Below the pieces are notes generated by a model. It had not been told where the DNA came from. It made no database searches and was given only the letters and a program-made list of their open reading frames with translations. From NCBI RefSeq assembly GCF_040954645.1, contig NC_092809.1:136327914-136391913 (forward strand): a DNA stretch of 64,000 nucleotides, in the 5' to 3' direction. The stretch is from Diabrotica undecimpunctata. Taxonomy: Eukaryota; Arthropoda; Insecta; Coleoptera; Chrysomelidae. Below, piece after piece: positions 30,690 through 42,559 of this stretch. The number at the start of each line of letters is the position of its first letter. Position 1 is the stretch's first letter. The position numbers were made by a program, and so were the translations under genes.

Positions 30690-32490
30690 TTTTTTAATTA
30701 AGGATAGGTATGAACATATTTTGAGAGGCACTACATGCAAGACGTATTTGTCTATGTATGAAATTTGATAAAAAAAAATGTTTCATTCGATAAACAGATG
30801 GGTGAAGGCCAACCTAGATTCGGATCCCGTACTATATTGCATTGCAAATTAAAAACAAAAACATTTATCTTTCGTCATAGTAAAAAAAACTTTCCAGTCA
30901 ATTATTTTAAATAATAATAGCATCTGAAACAATGCGATCGCCAGGTTAACATCCAGTTAACAGTAAGAATGAATTATCGAATTAAAATGTGCAAATATGA
31001 TTTTCTTAGAGCAAATAATTGTGTAATGTTAGCTTTGCAGGCTACTGTCAGAATCTTTGCGGTCGACGTGGTCACCTTTGGTCACCTCCAAGTTGGATTA
31101 ATGCTAACATCGATATACTCAACGTAAGGATTCACCAATAAGAACCGATTTCGACAGTATTTATTTATTTGCTGAATAGGCGAGCTAATACCTCTTATAA
31201 AACATTGTACCATTACACAAGAGTTTTTAACACCCCGTATGTATTTACGGTGGGTAAAAGTTATCCCCAAAACGGGCCAACAGTGCACTATAAATATAAA
31301 AGTATCCACCCCTTGTGTTAACACGGCATTAAATAACTTTTCACCATAATCCCGAAATTTCATGGTCTAATTTAGAAGGCCTTGGAGAATTCACTTAGAT
31401 AAAACGCCGCTGATATACTCACTATAAAAAAACTTAACGGCCCAACAACCTAATGTCGATCAATATAGTTAAAAGGGAGCTTTGAGCTCTTTATAAAAGA
31501 GACATCTTTGTATACTAAATAGTATTATGAAGAATATTGTGTTAACAACATTTGGCGGAATGGTGTGCAAAAATTGTCTACCGAGTGACCTTATTATTTT
31601 TGATAAATAAAGGAACTTATATACCATATTTCACGATCAAAATTTTAAAATAAGTCTTTGTGGTTTAATGCTCCCAATAAATTTACTGTAAATGTAAAAC
31701 TCTTTTAAAAAACTTTTAGTCAACTCTGAAGCTTACAGTCTCTCTAGTTAATTTTCTTAAGGTAGATTTGCATTTAACGAAATATAATGACCAAATGTGT
31801 GCTATCTTTATGCAAATATTCAATATTGTATAAATAAGTATATGTTACACTTGAAATTTCCGCGGGAGCTATATATGCTTTCAGTGGTTTTCCGGGTTTG
31901 ACTCCGCGTTGGATAATTTTGGATTTGAGAAAAACAATTGTTTTGACGACATTTTGGCAAGGTGGCACTTGCCATTGTCAAGTCAAGTACGCCTCTTGCT
32001 GGTGATGCTGAAGTTGAATGACTTTCCCGGTCGAAGCGGTTACTTATTGACGATCTTGGCGCACTTCTCTCGAACGGTTCTTGGCATCGCTTATCAGCTT
32101 AACCATATATTCCACCTAATAACTCTTAAGTTACATATTGAATAAGAGTCATAAAATGCTTTCTAAATCTGATATTTCCGTAAACGTCAGTTGTTTCTAT
32201 AAGGTTATAGATGGCTGGCCTCCACAGAACATTCTAATCATATACAACGTCATATTTTATGCATAGGTTCTAGCGGTTGTCGTCAAGTGTTGTCGTTAGT
32301 AGTGTTACAGTGTTGTAACAGATGACTTTGATCAAAATTTCAAGTACTTTCTATACTAGCTATCGAAATAAAAAAAATAAAGCTAGAAGTAAGTACATTC
32401 TGACTCTTATTGTATCAAATATATGCTCTGATAATAAAATAGTAGGTATTTTATGAGTAAAAAATGGTGTGTAACTTTAAAGTTACAATA
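30690..32490. other. No gene recognised; one hairpin-bearing repeat near 31880-32110
   Basis: Most of it is AT-rich. At 31880-32110 the sequence is GC-richer and includes TTTGACGACATTTTGGCAAG followed by GTGGCACTTGCC, whose GGCAAG/CTTGCC arms form a hairpin. The phrase style resembles the repeats at 50078-50520. Two short ORFs (31082-31363, 31774-31968, minus) carry no motif I recognise. Confidence 0.4.
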
Positions 32491-32499
32491 ATCCATAAT

Positions 32500-33765
32500 G
32501 TATAACTCAATTTTGCAGGTGGTAACAGAAATGGAACCTATTTGTGTAAAATCATTTTATGGCCAGAAAGAACTAAATAATGTTCAAATTAGGGATATTT
32601 GTGGATATGACTCTGAAGATTTCATTCTAGAATCCGAAAGTGACGATGATGAAGTGGTAAATATTTTAGAAAATGTTTATTCGGAAGAAGTGAGCGTGGG
32701 AGATATGGAAGAAAATAATAAGAACCAGAAAGATGATAATGAAAAAGAGGATAACAATAACGACGAAAATGGCGTATCCAATCATCAGAATATCACATGG
32801 AAATAAATTACTAGTCGTTCTGCACAGCCAATTCAACCTTGGAAACCCGTATACTCCAATCAAGTAGTTTAGAACGCTGATAGATGACAATATTTTGGAC
32901 AATATTGTTTATCAAACAAATCTGTATTCTACCCAAAAAGAACACCGAAAAGTCTTTAAATATGGACAAGAACAAAATAGAACAGTTTTTCGGTGTATGT
33001 TTGTTCATGTCAGTATATGGTTTACCCTCAACTAAAATTTACTGGAAAGCGTCTACTCGAATTTCAGTTGTTGTAGAAACTATAAGTCAGAATCGTTTGG
33101 AACAAATGAAAAACAATATCCACTTCAATGACAATAGTCAGATAATTCCCGGAGATAAGTTATAGAAAATCAAATCGCTTTTAGAACCAGTTCTAGTAAA
33201 TTTTCGGAAAATTCCAATGACAGAAAAACTATTCGTGGATGAACAAATTATTCCTTTCAAAGGAAAACATAGTCTAAAAATGTATATAAAAACAAACCAA
33301 AAAAAAGTGAGTCTATTAAGCGTTTTTTATATACGATACCAACGGAATTATATATAATTTTTAACTGTATACTGATAAAGAAGAGCATCCAGAATATTTA
33401 CCAAATGTTGAAGTCATCGGAAATGTGGTTCTTCGATTGGCCACAATAATTTTAAGAAATGCTTACCATAAGATATTTTTTGATAACTGGTTTATAAGTT
33501 TGCAATTGCAAATTAAACTGGACAAGTTGGGTAACTAGTAAGGATGTAATTTCTCTAATAAAAAAGATATGAAAAGAAAGAAAGGAGGAGTTTTAAAGAA
33601 CTTTTCTACAAGAAAGAAGAAATATCCCTTAGTGCAGTTAAATTGTACGATAGCAAGTTGGTGCCTTTACTGAGTTCATTTTTCTAAGCAATGAGGATAA
33701 GACTTCATTTTAAAAAGAAAAAGAAAATAAAAAAATGCAAAATTGACAGGGTAGAGTTCATCTGA
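32500..33765 (+). pseudogene. Second piggyBac-type transposase remnant
   Basis: The plus strand starts with an acidic region (YDSEDFILESESDDDEV, about 32600-32790), followed after a frame change by KNKIEQFFGVCLFMSVYGLP and STKIYWKAST (32970-33060), NRLEQMKNNIHFND at 33095, then KLFVDEQIIPFKGKHSLKMY with the first catalytic Asp near 33240, VVLRLATIILRNAYHK and IFFDNWFISL with the second Asp region near 33480, and RRSFKELF and YDSKLVPLLSSF near 33580-33680. These are the family blocks in order. Stops after 32806, 33165, 33365 and 33535 inactivate it. It ends about 180 bp below the host exon, inside its downstream intron. Confidence 0.8.
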
Positions 33766-33947
33766 GAAAATATTCACCTTGTAAGAAGCTTTTGCACTTT
33801 ATGATTGTTCTGTATAAATGCAAAATATATAAAACTTAACTGTTTAGATTAAATAAGTTATTTACGCTTAAAATCTATTCTACAACATGACATGTGAAAT
33901 CAATAAAAACTCAAAACAAAAACTAGCGTGAATGTGCAATATCTAAC

Positions 33948-34124
33948 CTGGTGATGTGGCCTACTGACCGGTGGAGGTGCTCCCATACTGTGGTGGTACA
34001 TCATGTCGTGTTTGAGTTGTGGAAGACCGCCTGGTCCGCCCGTTCCTTGATGCTTAATGTCTACAGCAGCCAGCGCTTCCGCCCTACTTATCAGTCCATC
34101 GTTCAGTCCAGAGAAAAGATCGCC
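33948..34124 (-). CDS. acj6: Exon of an acj6/Brn-3-type POU-IV homeodomain gene (POU-IV box exon)
   Basis: The minus strand gives an exon of 177 nt, exactly 59 codons, starting after the acceptor TTTGTTTCAG and ending CAG before the donor GTTAGA; both junctions are phase 0. It encodes GDLFSGLNDGLISRAEALAA, then VDIKHQG, a Gly/Pro-rich linker and HDMMYHHSMG. The LFSGL...RAEALAAVDI string is the POU-IV box shared by insect Acj6 and vertebrate Brn-3 proteins, a region N-terminal to the POU domain involved in transcriptional regulation. The POU-specific domain and homeodomain are not in this window and should lie further along the minus strand or beyond it. The open frame outside the splice sites is read-through. 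Codon use is GC-richer than all surrounding DNA. Confidence 0.88.
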
Positions 34125-34129
34125 CTGAA

Positions 34130-35150
34130 ACAAACACTGCTTTCTTAAATTTTTGTTCAACAATGAGTTAACGACTAGATAGTACTAACAGTTAACAGTA
34201 GTATATTAAGTTTTTAACACGATCGCTGCGTGTTGAAATCTTTGTTTTTGTTAAAAAAAAATGGTAGCTATCAATATACTAACTTAAACATTTAATTGAT
34301 ATAATAATCTGACACAAATTGGCGCCAGCAGCATATTAAACATATTTTATGTTAGACCGCTTTGATGGGTGCCATATGCAGCGAATAAGTTCATAAATTA
34401 AATTGGCATGTACAAGCATGGTGTGTGCCCGCATATGGTATCCTTATTGGCTTCTTTCTCAGAATGGCTGTCTCAAATGGTGGTTAAAACTTGTAAAACG
34501 CTGTCATTCGACCATAATTGCTAAATGTATAATTTTTACTTAGAAATTGGAGTAAGATGGAATAGGCTATTTAGATACTCAACAATTCTATCTAACAAGA
34601 TCTTTTGTATAAAAATCTAATCTATATACCGTTTGAAAATTATTGATAGCACAGTTTTCATGACAGAGCCAATTATTGTTGTTTTTTCATCTTATCATCA
34701 CCATTTCCCCTAATTCCTTTGTAACATTGTACCTAAAATAAAAGTTACGTTACGTTCATATTATGCTCTTTTTATTCGTTGTATATTTTTTATACTTCTA
34801 TTGTTAATCCTTCAAAATTCTAAGTAGCTATCTGTGACGTACACACGTGATTTTCTTGTAACGGGAACAAGGATAGTTTTTAAACAAGTACCTTGTTATA
34901 AAAAATGTGTGTTGTTTATTTACACACAATCTGCTCTTGTTATTAGATCATCAAATATCTACTGATTACACAGAAATATGTATATTTAACAATGACATAC
35001 ATATTAGATATAAAATCGGAATTTGCTTGAAAAGCAAGATCAATATTATTATTGTTATAGATTTATCGACAGGTCCTTCTTTAACTATTGTATAATAAGT
35101 ATGTATTTTAAATTATTCTAATACAACGATGTGTTTTGATGAAGTCTGTC
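34130..35150. other. Intronic sequence, nothing recognised
   Basis: AT-rich DNA upstream of the exon on the minus strand. The polypyrimidine tract and acceptor of the exon are at 34125-34150. No repeat or coding motif was recognised. Confidence 0.5.
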
Positions 35151-35960
35151 AACGGGTGAAATAAAGAGGAGCTCGCGTCCTACTTGCCGCAAGACTTAAT
35201 TTGACCACAAACATCTCACATCTCAAATCTATCAGTTATTTTAGATCATTTATCTTTGATTTGCGTGGTTCGTTGTGATTTTGATTATTTTACTTTTTCC
35301 TATCCGGAAATCTATAGTTTCTGAGTCCAGTATTGGCCTGTTTCTAATGCTGGTTGCTTGCCTATCCCTAAGTCATTAACAGTGCATCTATGTATGCAGT
35401 TTAGGTAGACTAGTAGATGATTAATGGTCTGTATAGCCCTGCAGTCACACTTGTCGACATTTGTGTTCAGTAGATCCTATTTGATAAGGTTTGACTACTC
35501 CAATTCCTAATCAGTTCAACATACGCCACGTTAGTTGCTTGAAAAGCTGCCTTCTTGAGTTTGTGTTACTGGTAACAGGCTGGTGGTTTGTCTAGCAAGG
35601 TGTTGAGAAAGCCTTCATGGGCTCCAAAGGCTTCAAAGTGGCGGTTATCAAAGGTTTATTTGGATCTATTGAGGAATTCATGGATTCAGGATCCTATAGG
35701 CTTTAAGCTTTTTTGAGTTTATCCAGAGGGATTTGTCTCATGTAGCAGGTAATAAGTCTACAGGTTTCGTTCAGGCTGGTATTTACTTCATTGGCGTGTG
35801 CAGATCTCTTCCATACCGGATATGTGGATTCCGCTGTTGAGAAGCATAGCGCCTGCGTGGTTGATCTTGGTGACAGTTATATAATAGCAAAATATTATTA
35901 AATAAATAGTTTTTATTTAATGTGTTTACTTTTAGTATGCTTATAAGTTTTATAAAAGTG
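35150..35960 (-). pseudogene. Possible LINE C-terminal remnant
   Basis: The minus strand, read across frames, gives CDCRAIQTINHLLV-like residues near 35430, similar to the CDCG..QT..HI...CP zinc motif at the end of Jockey-type LINE ORF2s, and NVAYVELIRNWSSQ near 35520. Decay is extensive. Composition is less AT-rich than the flanks, which supports an inserted element. Low certainty. Confidence 0.35.
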
Positions 35961-35964
35961 TGCA

Positions 35965-37081
35965 TATCTTTCTTATTGTTTTAGGTGCATTCTTTTAAAC
36001 AAACTTCTAAATACGAGGAATAACTATATGAAAAGCCGTAGGTAGAAAAGGCGTACACTAATACGTTAATATTGAATAATTCCGAGGCAGAACACAGGGA
36101 ATACAGCAGGCGAACTTCAATATTTATAAGTTGAAGTTATGATAAAACGATATGTTAAATTATTAATGAATTTTTTCGACGCGTATTTTGCCGCAAACAA
36201 GTTCTCGCCAACTCCGATTTCGGCCTTTCACAGCTTTTTAATGCATTAAACTTTTATTTGCATCATTATAAAAACAGTAGTAATGCTTTATTTATTAAAA
36301 ACCTAATTCTCACCTCACCTGTTGATATAGCGAGTAGGGGCGATATGGGAAACTTTAAACGGCGAATGATATTCTCATTTTAATCCAAATATTCATGGAA
36401 ATTGATGAAAATGACTAAGTAAATGTAAATTGTGTCACAGTCTGGCCATTATCAATAAAAAAAATCGACATCTGATATGAAAAACATTGTAAACCACTTT
36501 TACTTAGTTTAGAGGACAGGAATTTAAAAAAAAATTCTACATTTTATTTTTTTTTCTTTGTCAGTTTTAATAGTTTTTGCACTTTTCTTAGTTCATATTT
36601 TATAACTTTTCTCGGCTTTTCACTTTCGTATATCACATTGTTGTTAAAATTACAGGTCCTGATTTAGGCCGAGTTACAATACAAAGTTTTTCAATTTTAG
36701 ATGAAGATCGTTGTAATTTCACAGTGAAGATCATTGTGATTTCACCTTAACGTGATTTTTTTATTCAAACAAGTATCTAAGAATTCACATCATACATACT
36801 AACAAAAAATAAATAAAATAATATCCGCCAGATTTATTTAGTACAAAATGAGCATTTACAAATTATAAAAGAATTTATAATATTTGTTTAACAATAACCT
36901 TCTGTAGATTAAAGATAGTAAAATTATACACTTCTTTTTATAATAAAACAATGATACTTCTGATTGGAGTGTAGTTAATATTTTTTGCAAATCTAAGCAG
37001 GCAGATACAAATGTTGTTGTTTTCTTAAAAACCTATTTATCACGACTTTTGGTTTCACGTGCAACATATTTGTTTGCAATT
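35965..37081. other. No gene recognised
   Basis: AT-rich intronic DNA. A 22-bp unit (GTGAAGATCATTGTGATTTC) is tandemly repeated twice at about 36700-36746. Confidence 0.4.
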
Positions 37082-37105
37082 TCTCTCTCCCTCTCTCTCG
37101 CTCTC

Positions 37106-37150
<45 letters not shown>
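37082..37150. repeat. (CT)n microsatellite
   Basis: Nearly pure CT array with two single-base interruptions near its left end, positioned as the tail of the minus-strand LINE. Confidence 0.95.
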
Positions 37151-37152
<2 letters not shown>

Positions 37153-37295
37153 AATCTTGACCCTCGGAGAGAGTGTAGTGAATATCGTGATGTTGTTTAT
37201 TGTCCGTCTTTAAAGATCTTTGTCTTTGGTCATGTCTTTTAACATATGCATAGATCTTTTGCATATATGCCTCAATGTGATCGATCTTGTTGTAG

Positions 37296-37617
37296 GAAGT
37301 ATCTTGGTGTAGAACGAGGGAGTTCGTAGACAAACCGGAGTGGAAGACATTATCGAACATATTACAAGGCAAAAATGGAGATGGGCAGGGCATGTTGCAA
37401 GAATGAAAGACGACAGTTGGACAAAAAAATTGCTTGAGTGGAGACCACGGGCTGACAAGCGAAGCCGAGGAAGACCCCCAACGCGACGGGCCGACGACCT
37501 CAAAAGAATCGTGATCAATTGGATAGCAGAGGCGCAGAACAGAAGCAGATGGAAAAGTCTAGAGGAGGCCTATGTTCAACAATGGACAACTCAGGGCTGA
37601 TTGATGATGATGATGAT
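37296..37617 (+). mobile_element. Nested 322-bp LINE 3' fragment with 13-bp TSD
   Basis: GATCTTGTTGTAG at 37283-37295 and 37618-37630 flanks a plus-strand LINE end that is open from 37340: WRWAGHVARMKDDSWTKKLL, KRSRGRPPTRRADDLKR and the terminal EAYVQQWTTQG with its stop at 37598, followed by a (TGATGA)n tail. It lies antisense inside the LINE at 37082-37870. The unbroken frame indicates a fairly young copy. Confidence 0.9.
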
Positions 37618-37989
37618 GATCTTGTTGTAGATCTTCTTCGTGGCCTTTTACCTTTCCTTGGGTAATAAATCTTTTCATATCTTCTGTTTCTGCTCTCATA
37701 ACATATCCAAAGTATTTTAATTGTTGGAGATGAACTTTACTGGATAGCCGTTTGCTGAGTTTTAACTCATTTAAAATTGAATTATTTGTCCTGTGGTCGG
37801 TCCACGGAATTTGTAACATTCTTCTCCAACAGAACACTTCAGTGGCGTCTATCTTTCTTCTTTCTGCTTGTCATAGGGTCTTAGATACACATCTGTACGT
37901 TTGCAATATGTAAAGCATATTCCTTTTTTATTTGGTCTTTCTCTGCTTTAGTGTTATGTAGATTACAAGTGAGACACTGATTTTTTTTT

Positions 37990-39180
37990 TCGGTGACAGT
38001 TGACTGTCCTTTATTAAATGGATTAAACGAGTGCCTCAACCAAATACTGGTAAATATCATCAGCTGCAATATTAACGAGAAACTACGACATCCATGGTCC
38101 AACATCACAATTGAATACACAGACAAAAACAACCGGACAACACATAGTGTAACAAAATTCTCTCCACTCTATCTGCTTACGGGAGAATAATCATCAATTT
38201 TGCCCTCAGATCTTAATCAACCCCAAGGTTTGGCTCAGAACAGAATTCTGACATTCCAAAATTCACAGAAAATTACAATAAAGTTAGAGTTGACCGGAAG
38301 AAGCAAGTATATGAATTTAAAGTTAGAAACTTAGTTTCTGAGTTTAAATTCAGTCAATGAGTAAAGTCAGAAAATGACCATTTAAAATTTAAAACAGGGT
38401 GTCATCATCTATTGGTAGTTAAGGTTGGTAAAGGATCTTGGAGGCAGTAAGGGCTGCCGATGCTCATACTGTAACAAAACTCCTAGTAATGTCAACTATT
38501 TCCGACGAAAGAGTCGGGGGTTCTAAAAATAAAACCCAGCAGGACAAATCCCACTCTCACGTCCCCGAAGACTTTTGCTGCGTAGCGACTGGGTGCATGG
38601 CGTACAGTGATTGTGCGTTATGTAGCATATGAGTGGGAGTCAAGGTTTCTGGCGCCTTAAAACTGGAACATATCGGCTAAGAGAATAAACCCTGACAGAA
38701 AATTCTGGTCCTCCAGGTTGGGGGTTGAGCGATGGGCCGGTAACCCGTCACCGTAAAAAGTACAAAACCACGAAACCTTTAACTAAGCCTCGGATAAATC
38801 GGTTTTGGATAGAGAATGGAGACTGGAAGATTGCCAAAAAGAGCCCTAGATAGTAAAATGCAGGGCGCAAAATCAAAAGGAAGACCACGGAAAAAGTGGG
38901 AGGATGAAGTGGCAGAGGACGCGCAAAAATTTGCTATACGTGAGAACCTGTAGACGATAGGCGTGGGACCGTCAAGGTTAGAGGCATAGTTTGAAGAAGG
39001 CTAAAGCTCAATTTGGGCTGTAGCGCCATTGGAGAGAGAGAGAGAGAGGAGTCATCATCTATTCTTTAAATTAATGGAGGTTGAGATTTATATATAGTAG
39101 GGCGCTCTTGCCTTTTTCATGGGGGAGATGTGAAATTGAAAACATTTTCATGTTGCTAAAACGGAATGTAAAAGGCTATA
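37990..39180 (+). pseudogene. Ty3/gypsy integrase C-terminal remnant, interrupted
   Basis: At 37993-38190 the plus strand encodes VDCPLLNGLNECLNQILVN and HSVTKFSPLYLLTGE, matching the region after the integrase catalytic Glu and the KFSPLYLL motif common in Ty3/gypsy elements. Past an in-frame stop, DLNQPQGLAQNR and FKVRNLVSEFKF-like residues continue to about 38400. After the inserted element, GGGGGAGATGTGAAATTG at 39120-39137 looks like a polypurine tract leading into an LTR. The rest of that element is not in the window. Confidence 0.65.
38414..39050 (+). mobile_element. 637-bp composite LINE-derived insertion with 13-bp TSD
   Basis: GTCATCATCTATT is duplicated at 38401-38413 and 39051-39063. 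The 3' part (38815-39030) encodes a LINE C-terminus (RLPKRALDSKMQGAKSKGRP, KKWEDEVAEDAQKFAI) and ends in (GAGA)n at 39031-39048. The 5' part (38414-38800) is unrelated to ORF2; it carries CGATGGGCCGGTAACCCGTC, which I associate with the non-coding 5' region of LINE-derived short elements. The element may be an internally deleted or SINE-like derivative mobilised by the LINE machinery. Confidence 0.75.
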
Positions 39181-40970
39181 AGAAGGTTACAAAGAAATAC
39201 CAGAAGAATAACCTGGTATATATATGTAGAAGAATTCATTGACACATGAAACTTGTTTCATAATATTTACTATAATTTAATTTAATTAAATTAAATTCTT
39301 TCATACATCTATGCTTATTTGTATTGTTATAAAATATTTGTTATTGGTAGTTAAAATATATTTGGATTAGAAGACTTGTGAAACCGATTAATTTGGAATC
39401 CACCTTATTATATAATAATATAGTTCGTATTACCGGTAAATCTCCGTTTAACGTTTTATCTGCCCTAGCGACTCAAAATAGATTAATTTACGATTGCATA
39501 ATCGATTTTTTGACCAAATGTAATATTTTTCTTTAGTTAAAAAAAAAAAAAAATTGGTTTTTACTTTTTACCTTTGTTTTCTCTAATTTATATGTTTAAT
39601 CCTATTTACCGTGGCCTAGTTCTGTGTATGTTATATATTATAATGTCCTGATGGTCCCCTGGACGTGAAACGAGTGACCCATGTTAATTGTATATGTTTA
39701 TGGATATATATGTGTATGTATTATTTATATTTTTTCTCTTCTTTTTGTTAAATGTTGTAAATTTATCTATTTTAGTCTATTCGATTGCAAATAACTCAAA
39801 AACTTTTTACTGTACCTAATGAGATTAAAAGATCATGTAACTGGCTGTATGGCAAACTGCCGAAGCCATAAAAATAAAATAAAAAAAAAAAAAGAAAAGA
39901 AAAAAAATTTTTTTTAAGGTATGTAAATATATATTTTATAAGAATTTTTATTTATTTTTATTACAATTGTATAGTTGTATGTTATTTAAGGAGAAAAAAC
40001 GGTGTTTAGTTTGTCATCCGAGTTCTACCCAGAATTGTTCACACCTAAAAAAATTGGTTTATCTCCAGATAAAACCGAAATAAATAGTTTTCTCATATAA
40101 AGTTTTACAGCTTTTTAGTTTAGCTAAACGGTACAATATAAAATCTTTGGCCAAGAAGTTTCATAAAACTGCTGTTAGACGGGTCATAATAGCCAATTTT
40201 ACAATAGATAGTTTGTTTAGGGCGCCATCATTCCATTTTCGCGAATATTCTGTTTACCGTTTTTATTTGTTGTTGTTTTTTTTAATGTGTCTATGCGGTG
40301 ATCGTGATAGTCTCGTGGCAATTTATAAACATAAGTTTATTTTATCCCTTTTTGATCTCTTCTTTTAGTTTTTATTGATAACTGTTGATGTTTCATATTA
40401 CTGGTTTTTGCCTTCGGGATCAGCAGTCACAGTAGAAAAATTATTAGAACTTTAATACCATCTTCCAAGACTAATCAATATTTTTACTTCTAGAATGATT
40501 TTCTTCAAATTTGCCTTTTCCTGTTAAATATTTATTTACCATTTTTAAAGTGAAGCTTTTATACAGGTGTTGTATTCATTTTTCTTAATAGTAAAATGCA
40601 GAGCGGATCGTCACGACACGTGCAATCCATTACGACACAAAAACGTTACTACTATTTATTCTGGCTTTTCTGACTTTTAAAGTTAGTTGTTAATACAATT
40701 CATTTCAAACTATACTCAAATGTTAATTTTAATCATCTTATTTAGTTTATATAATAATTAAATTTACTATCAATTGATATTTATTTGTATTTTATTATTA
40801 ATTTAAGATTTAGTGTGACTTTTACGGCTCTGTCAAAAGTAAATAATGTACGTTTGGCAACAACGCAGACAAAATATACAGCGTTACTTGGTTGATACGT
40901 AAGTAGGTGGCGTTAGGACCAAACATAATACTATTTTGAATTATTTTATTAAAACGTATTTTGTTTAAAG
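39181..40970. other. No gene; A-rich stretches that may mark retroposon ends
   Basis: A run of 13 A at 39541-39553 and an A-rich tract at 39866-39907 are seen. The second follows GGCAAACTGCCGAAGCC and could be the tail of a LINE or SINE 3' end starting near 39640, but I saw no TSD. The remainder is AT-rich and unremarkable. Confidence 0.4.
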
Positions 40971-40975
40971 TACAA

Positions 40976-42372
40976 TAGTCCAGTCGTCAGAGATTTGACC
41001 TCTAAAAATTGTAAAAACAAGCTGAATTTTGCTGAGAATGTCAATTTGGGGATCCAAAAGAGTTTACTACTTTTACTAAGTTAACCTTAAGGCTTCCCCT
41101 CAAAACCCTTCCTCTTAGGTGGGGGAAAACGCAAAAAAAAAATCAATTTACCAAAAATCTGTACACCGTAGAAAAAAATGTTTTAAATAAAAAATGTAGC
41201 TGAGATAATTTTGAACAGGAATATTTATTAGGATTTTTTTGTGTAGAATAATTCTTTCTCTCAGAAACAACGCTTGAAGCTACCGGTGATTTTTAATGTC
41301 AGGTACGCGCGCGAAATCAATCTGAAATAAAATTTGTATCATCTTGACGGTAAAAATTTGATAAGATTGTCCTATCGACAAAAGTAAAAAGGCGTTTTAA
41401 AGGTAAAAAGTACAGCTTTCTTTTAACGTTTTTGTATATTGCCGCAAATGAAGTCAGTTTCCAGAAAGGTGTTAAATAAGTAAACGTTTAGCGATTTTAA
41501 CCAGTTTTTACGATTCTCATGAGATCAATAATATGTATCACTTCGATTAACCAGTGACTATGGAATTTTCATTATTATTCCTAGTCTTCAAAACATATAG
41601 CCTGAAATTTCGATTTTGAGTTTTGGCAACAAATATAAGGCATTTGAAATATGCCTAAAAAACGCTGAATTTGAACATTCATATCACGAACGATCGCCTG
41701 TTATGGAAAATGCTTTCACGAAAAGAGTATTAGGTGGAATTTGTAGCTGAAGTCGTGTCGTTTCGGAAAACGTACTTGATAATTAAAAGAAGCAGTTTTA
41801 AATATTGTATTAAATCGTTTGTAATGTGAAAGTTTTAATTTAGCGTTTTTTAGGCATATTTCAAATGACTCACATTTGTTGCTAAAACTCAAAACCAAAA
41901 TTTCAGGCAATATATTTTGAAGAATGGCTGAATTTTGAAATCTAGTAATAAAAATTTCATAGTTACAATTAATAGAAGTGATAAATATTATTGATACCAT
42001 AAGAATCGTAAAAAAGGTACAAATCGCTAAACGTTTAATTTATTTAACACATTTATAGAAACTGTCTTCATTCGCGCCAAAATCCAAAAATTGCATATAA
42101 AAGCTGCTTACTTCAGCAGCGAGATCAAAAGATATCGAATTTTTACAGTCGAGTTTATATAAATTTTATTTAAAATTGATTTCGCGCGCGTACCTGACAT
42201 TTAAAATCACCTGTCGCTTCAAGCGTTGTTTCTAAGAGAATGGTTCATTCTACAAAAAAGTGCTTTTTTGCATCTTTTTGAGGTTCCAAAATAAATATTG
42301 TTAGCAAAATTCAGCTTGTTTGTATGTTTTTAAGAGATTCAGTGGTATTTTTGTCTCTGACTACTGGAGAAT
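40976..42372. repeat. Large foldback: ~0.65-kb imperfect inverted arms
   Basis: The left arm (about 40976-41690) and right arm (about 41815-42372) are reverse complements with interspersed gaps. Clear anchors, left arm versus complement of right arm: ACAAGCTGAATTTTGCT, GAAACAACGCTTGAAGC, TGTCAGGTACGCGCGCGAAA, AAACGTTTAGCGATTT, and AAATATGCCTAAAAAACGCT. Outer ends read GTCCAGTCGTCAGAGA and the complement of TCTGACTACTGGAG. The spacer is about 120 bp. No ORF of significance is present. Confidence 0.88.
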
Positions 42373-42559
42373 AAGTAATAAATGAATAATAAAATTACTG
42401 TATTCAATTTTAAAAATATTATTTAAATTTTTAAAATAAGAGAACATAGTATGAAGCTTTGTGCTAGTTTACGTACTGCCTACTGTACCACCTTACATTT
42501 TTAACGCTCCAATGAAACTAATTTTTACAGGGACAAAACACAAAGCGCAATGGAAAGAG

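Larger units (their letters stand above)
37082..37870 (-). mobile_element. LINE C-terminal fragment ending in a (GA)n tail
   Basis: The minus strand encodes FCWRRMLQIPWTDHRTNNS and LKYFGYVMRAETEDMK, followed by QGKVKGHEEDLQQD; after the nested insertion at 37296-37617 it continues towards a stop near 37160. Its 3' end runs into a 69-bp CT array (37082-37150, GA on the coding strand), apparently the LINE's own tail. The element is 5'-truncated. Confidence 0.75.

Noticed and set aside
33900..34163. The full 87-codon open frame around the acj6 exon
   Set aside because: The outer parts lie beyond a clear acceptor and donor; only the 59-codon exon is taken as coding.
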